A DNA stretch of 7,182 nucleotides from an uncultured Anaerotignum sp. (GTDB lineage Bacteria > Bacillota > Clostridia > Lachnospirales > Anaerotignaceae): positions 1-7,182 of the forward strand of contig NZ_CAJMDQ010000090.1 in the NCBI RefSeq assembly GCF_905212195.1, read 5' to 3'. This document shows positions 6,181-7,182 of this stretch, piece after piece; position 1 is the first letter of the stretch, and the number at the start of each line of letters is the position of its first letter. The position numbers and the translations under genes are program-made. The notes beneath the pieces are model-generated. The model had not been told where the DNA came from and did not search any database. It saw only the letters and a list, made by a program, of their open reading frames with translations.

Positions 6181-6229
6181 TTCGTTGTTTTGCTGCCGTG
6201 AGAGGTCGGCATTGCAAAACAAATACGAA
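6181..6229 (-). promoter_or_regulatory. Upstream leader hairpin, candidate sensor or antiterminator element
   Basis: In the minus-strand RNA TTCG (6184-6181 partner) and CGAA form the base. A perfect 9-bp stem (6185-6193 with 6214-6222) and a 5-bp CGGCA/TGCCG tip (6194-6198 with 6207-6211) follow, with an 8-nt loop ACCTCTCA and small bulges of 2 and 3 nt. The hairpin lies between the promoter and the terminator-like hairpin. Two alternative pairings compete with it: CGGCAG (6198-6193) with CTGCCG (6169-6164), and ATAAAAC-CT-TCGT (6237-6226) with the terminator's 5' arm (6158-6147). No known riboswitch or T-box consensus was recognised. Confidence 0.5.
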
Positions 6230-6274
6230 GGTTTTATCTTCTAGGAAGTATATTTGTGTATGGTTCGTGTGCTT

Positions 6275-6302
6275 CTTATATTAATGTAGAAAGTCATGTC
6301 TA
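6275..6302 (-). promoter_or_regulatory. Sigma-A promoter of the hydrolase-transporter unit
   Basis: The minus strand reads TAGACA (6302-6297), a 16-base spacer and TATAAG (6280-6275), each one base from the consensus. Transcription would start near 6268 and leave a leader of about 210 nt before the hydrolase ATG at 6058. An overlapping TTGACT just upstream has less well spaced -10 partners. The promoter follows the SDR terminator, so this unit is independent of the SDR. Confidence 0.6.
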
Positions 6303-6357
6303 AAGTCAAAAAAAATACAATTGAGAAATTTGGAAACAACCTTGCGGTACTGCCATC

Positions 6358-6400
6358 AAAAAAGTGAAGTCACATGTTTATGGGTACATGTTTTTTCACT
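6358..6400 (-). terminator. Rho-independent terminator after the SDR gene
   Basis: On the minus strand AGTGAA (6400-6395) pairs with TTCACT (6368-6363), and inside it ACATGT (6391-6386) pairs with ACATGT (6377-6372) around an 8-nt loop. A 3x3 internal loop separates the two helices. A run of six T follows (6363-6358). It is 27 bases past the SDR stop codon. The stem is AT-rich but the T-run and position are right. Confidence 0.7.
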
Positions 6401-6426
6401 GATTTGTCTGTAAATAAAAGGCTATA

Positions 6427-7131
6427 TCAGCCATCCATGGTAACGCCGCCATCTACGTCACTGATTTCCCCTGTTGCAAAGCTGGATAAATCAGAAGCAT
6501 AGAACAGAATCATATTAGCGATTTCCTGAGGCTGTGCACCTCTGCCCATGGGGATGGTGGAAATGATTTTCTGCATTTTTTCTTCACCCAGATGACAAGT
6601 CATAGGTGTAATGGTTAAGCTGGGGCAAACACCGTTACAAGCTACGCCGTAAGGTGCGCCTTCTCTGGCAACTGCTTTTGTCAAGCCAATGACACCAGCT
6701 TTGGATGCTGCGTAAGCGCTTGTACCCAAGAGGCCGCCGCCGCGTTTTGCAGCAACAGAAGCTACGTTTACGATACGGCCATATCCTGCTGCTTTCATTG
6801 CGGGATACATTACGCTGATGGCTGTATAAACGCCTGTCAGGTTAATGGCAATCACTCGATCCCATTCTGCCTGTGTTACTTCATCAAAAGGTGCTGTACT
6901 AACAATACCTGCATTGTTGATCAAGCAGTGTACCTGACCGAAATCTTCCAGAATCTTACCGAATACGGTGCGGATATTTTCGCTGTCACCCATATTCGCC
7001 TGATATGCTGTTGCGTTTTCTTCGCCCAGTTCCTTGCAGACATTCTGTGCTGCTTCCAAATTCAGATCTACGATAATCGCATGTCCGCCGCCAGCAACAA
7101 CGCCTGTTGTAACCGCTTTGCCGATACCACT
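6427..7131 (-). CDS. Short-chain dehydrogenase/reductase (FabG-like SDR), N-terminus missing
   Basis: About 234 residues of a classical SDR are visible. Reading from 7131, the frame gives SGIGKAV, the end of the TGxxxGIG cofactor motif, then IIVDLN; the Asp at the end of the second strand suggests NAD(H) preference. Next come NNAG (INNAGIV), the INLTG Asn, NVAS with the catalytic Ser, and YAASK with catalytic Tyr and Lys. The end (TGEISDVDGGVTMDG) is the family's usual C-terminus. The frequent VNAVCPG is here CNGVCPS. About 12-16 N-terminal residues are missing: no start codon with a ribosome site is present, and in this frame a TAA lies at 7164-7162. A TTG at 7059 is not a credible start because it lies after the cofactor motif. 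The likely substrate is a small keto/hydroxy compound or acyl-ACP. The upstream sequence seems to belong to another gene (see the fragment at 7112-7182). A terminator follows the stop. Confidence 0.85.
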   Translation of the reverse strand, partial: SGIGKAVTTGVVAGGGHAIIVDLNLEAAQNVCKELGEENATAYQANMGDSENIRTVFGKILEDFGQVHCLINNAGIVSTAPFDEVTQAEWDRVIAINLTGVYTAISVMYPAMKAAGYGRIVNVASVAAKRGGGLLGTSAYAASKAGVIGLTKAVAREGAPYGVACNGVCPSLTITPMTCHLGEEKMQKIISTIPMGRGAQPQEIANMILFYASDLSSFATGEISDVDGGVTMDG

Positions 7132-7182
7132 GCGCCAGCTCCTGGGCGGATGGACGATCCGTTACGATATCCCGCTCTTCAA
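7112..7182 (-). pseudogene. Internal fragment resembling an ArsC/Spx-family reductase, cut at both ends
   Basis: In a frame different from the SDR, the last 71 bases read EERDIVTDRP followed by SAQELAQWYRQSG. This matches the part of arsenate reductase/Spx-family proteins that follows the CxxC region and precedes LPLKKFFNTSG. The expected LPLK continuation is absent: after SG the frame runs into a basic, Cys/Trp-rich translation that looks non-coding, while the SDR frame takes over. The sequence therefore appears to switch genes between about 7112 and 7137. The match is from memory of the family over only 23 residues, so a chance open frame remains possible. Confidence 0.5.

Noticed and set aside
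5982..6212. A 76-codon minus-strand frame in the leader, considered as a leader peptide
   Set aside because: It has no ribosome site before its ATG and runs out of frame deep into the hydrolase gene. Its translation is explained by the hairpin arms and the hydrolase in another frame.
6059..6217. A 53-residue N-terminal extension of the hydrolase, starting at a TTG
   Set aside because: The ATG at 6058 has an ideal ribosome site and matches the usual start of the fold. The extension lies in the hairpin leader and starts at an unsupported TTG.
6059..6268. Known riboswitch or T-box in the hydrolase leader
   Set aside because: None of the consensus cores I looked for (T-box, TPP, SAM, FMN, lysine, glycine, purine) were visible. 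It is kept only as an unclassified candidate.

Overview
The window looks like a piece of an anaerobic Bacillota (Clostridia-type) genome. The reasons are moderate GC with AT-rich intergenic gaps, strong AGGAGG ribosome binding sites, several GTG starts, and closest family resemblance to clostridial acetoin-dehydrogenase-type 2-oxo acid dehydrogenase operons. The species cannot be named from the sequence. Every supportable gene is on the minus strand, so transcription runs from high to low coordinates.

Reading in the direction of transcription, the right edge (7182 to about 7112) carries a 23-codon piece that resembles an ArsC/Spx-family reductase. It runs in a different frame straight into a short-chain dehydrogenase/reductase (SDR) that lacks its normal first residues (about 7131-6427). 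This is either a rearrangement or an assembly join. The SDR ends at a rho-independent terminator (6400-6358). A new promoter (6302-6275) then starts a two-gene unit: a metallo-beta-lactamase-fold hydrolase (6058-5285) and, 4 bases later, an AEC-family membrane transporter (5280-4333). The roughly 210-nt leader of this unit is highly structured and ends in a terminator-like hairpin just before the hydrolase start, so it is a candidate transcription attenuator or riboswitch.

A second promoter (4219-4191) with dyad and repeat elements around it drives the main operon. Its genes are a PPC/DUF296 (PD1-like) protein (4135-3662), E1 alpha (3631-2633), E1 beta (2636-1656), E2 (1643-396), and a partial gene that begins with a second lipoyl domain (268 to the left edge), most likely a lipoyl-bearing dihydrolipoamide dehydrogenase (E3). 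Together the last four would form a complete 2-oxo acid/acetoin dehydrogenase complex. E1 (thiamine diphosphate) decarboxylates or cleaves the substrate, E2 carries the acyl group on lipoate to CoA, and E3 reoxidises lipoate with NAD+. The two lipoyl domains are recent duplicates.

The most interesting points are the attenuator-like leader at 6059-6268, the ArsC/SDR junction near 7112-7137, the PPC-domain gene leading the dehydrogenase operon, and the repeats around the main promoter and in the E2-E3 gap.
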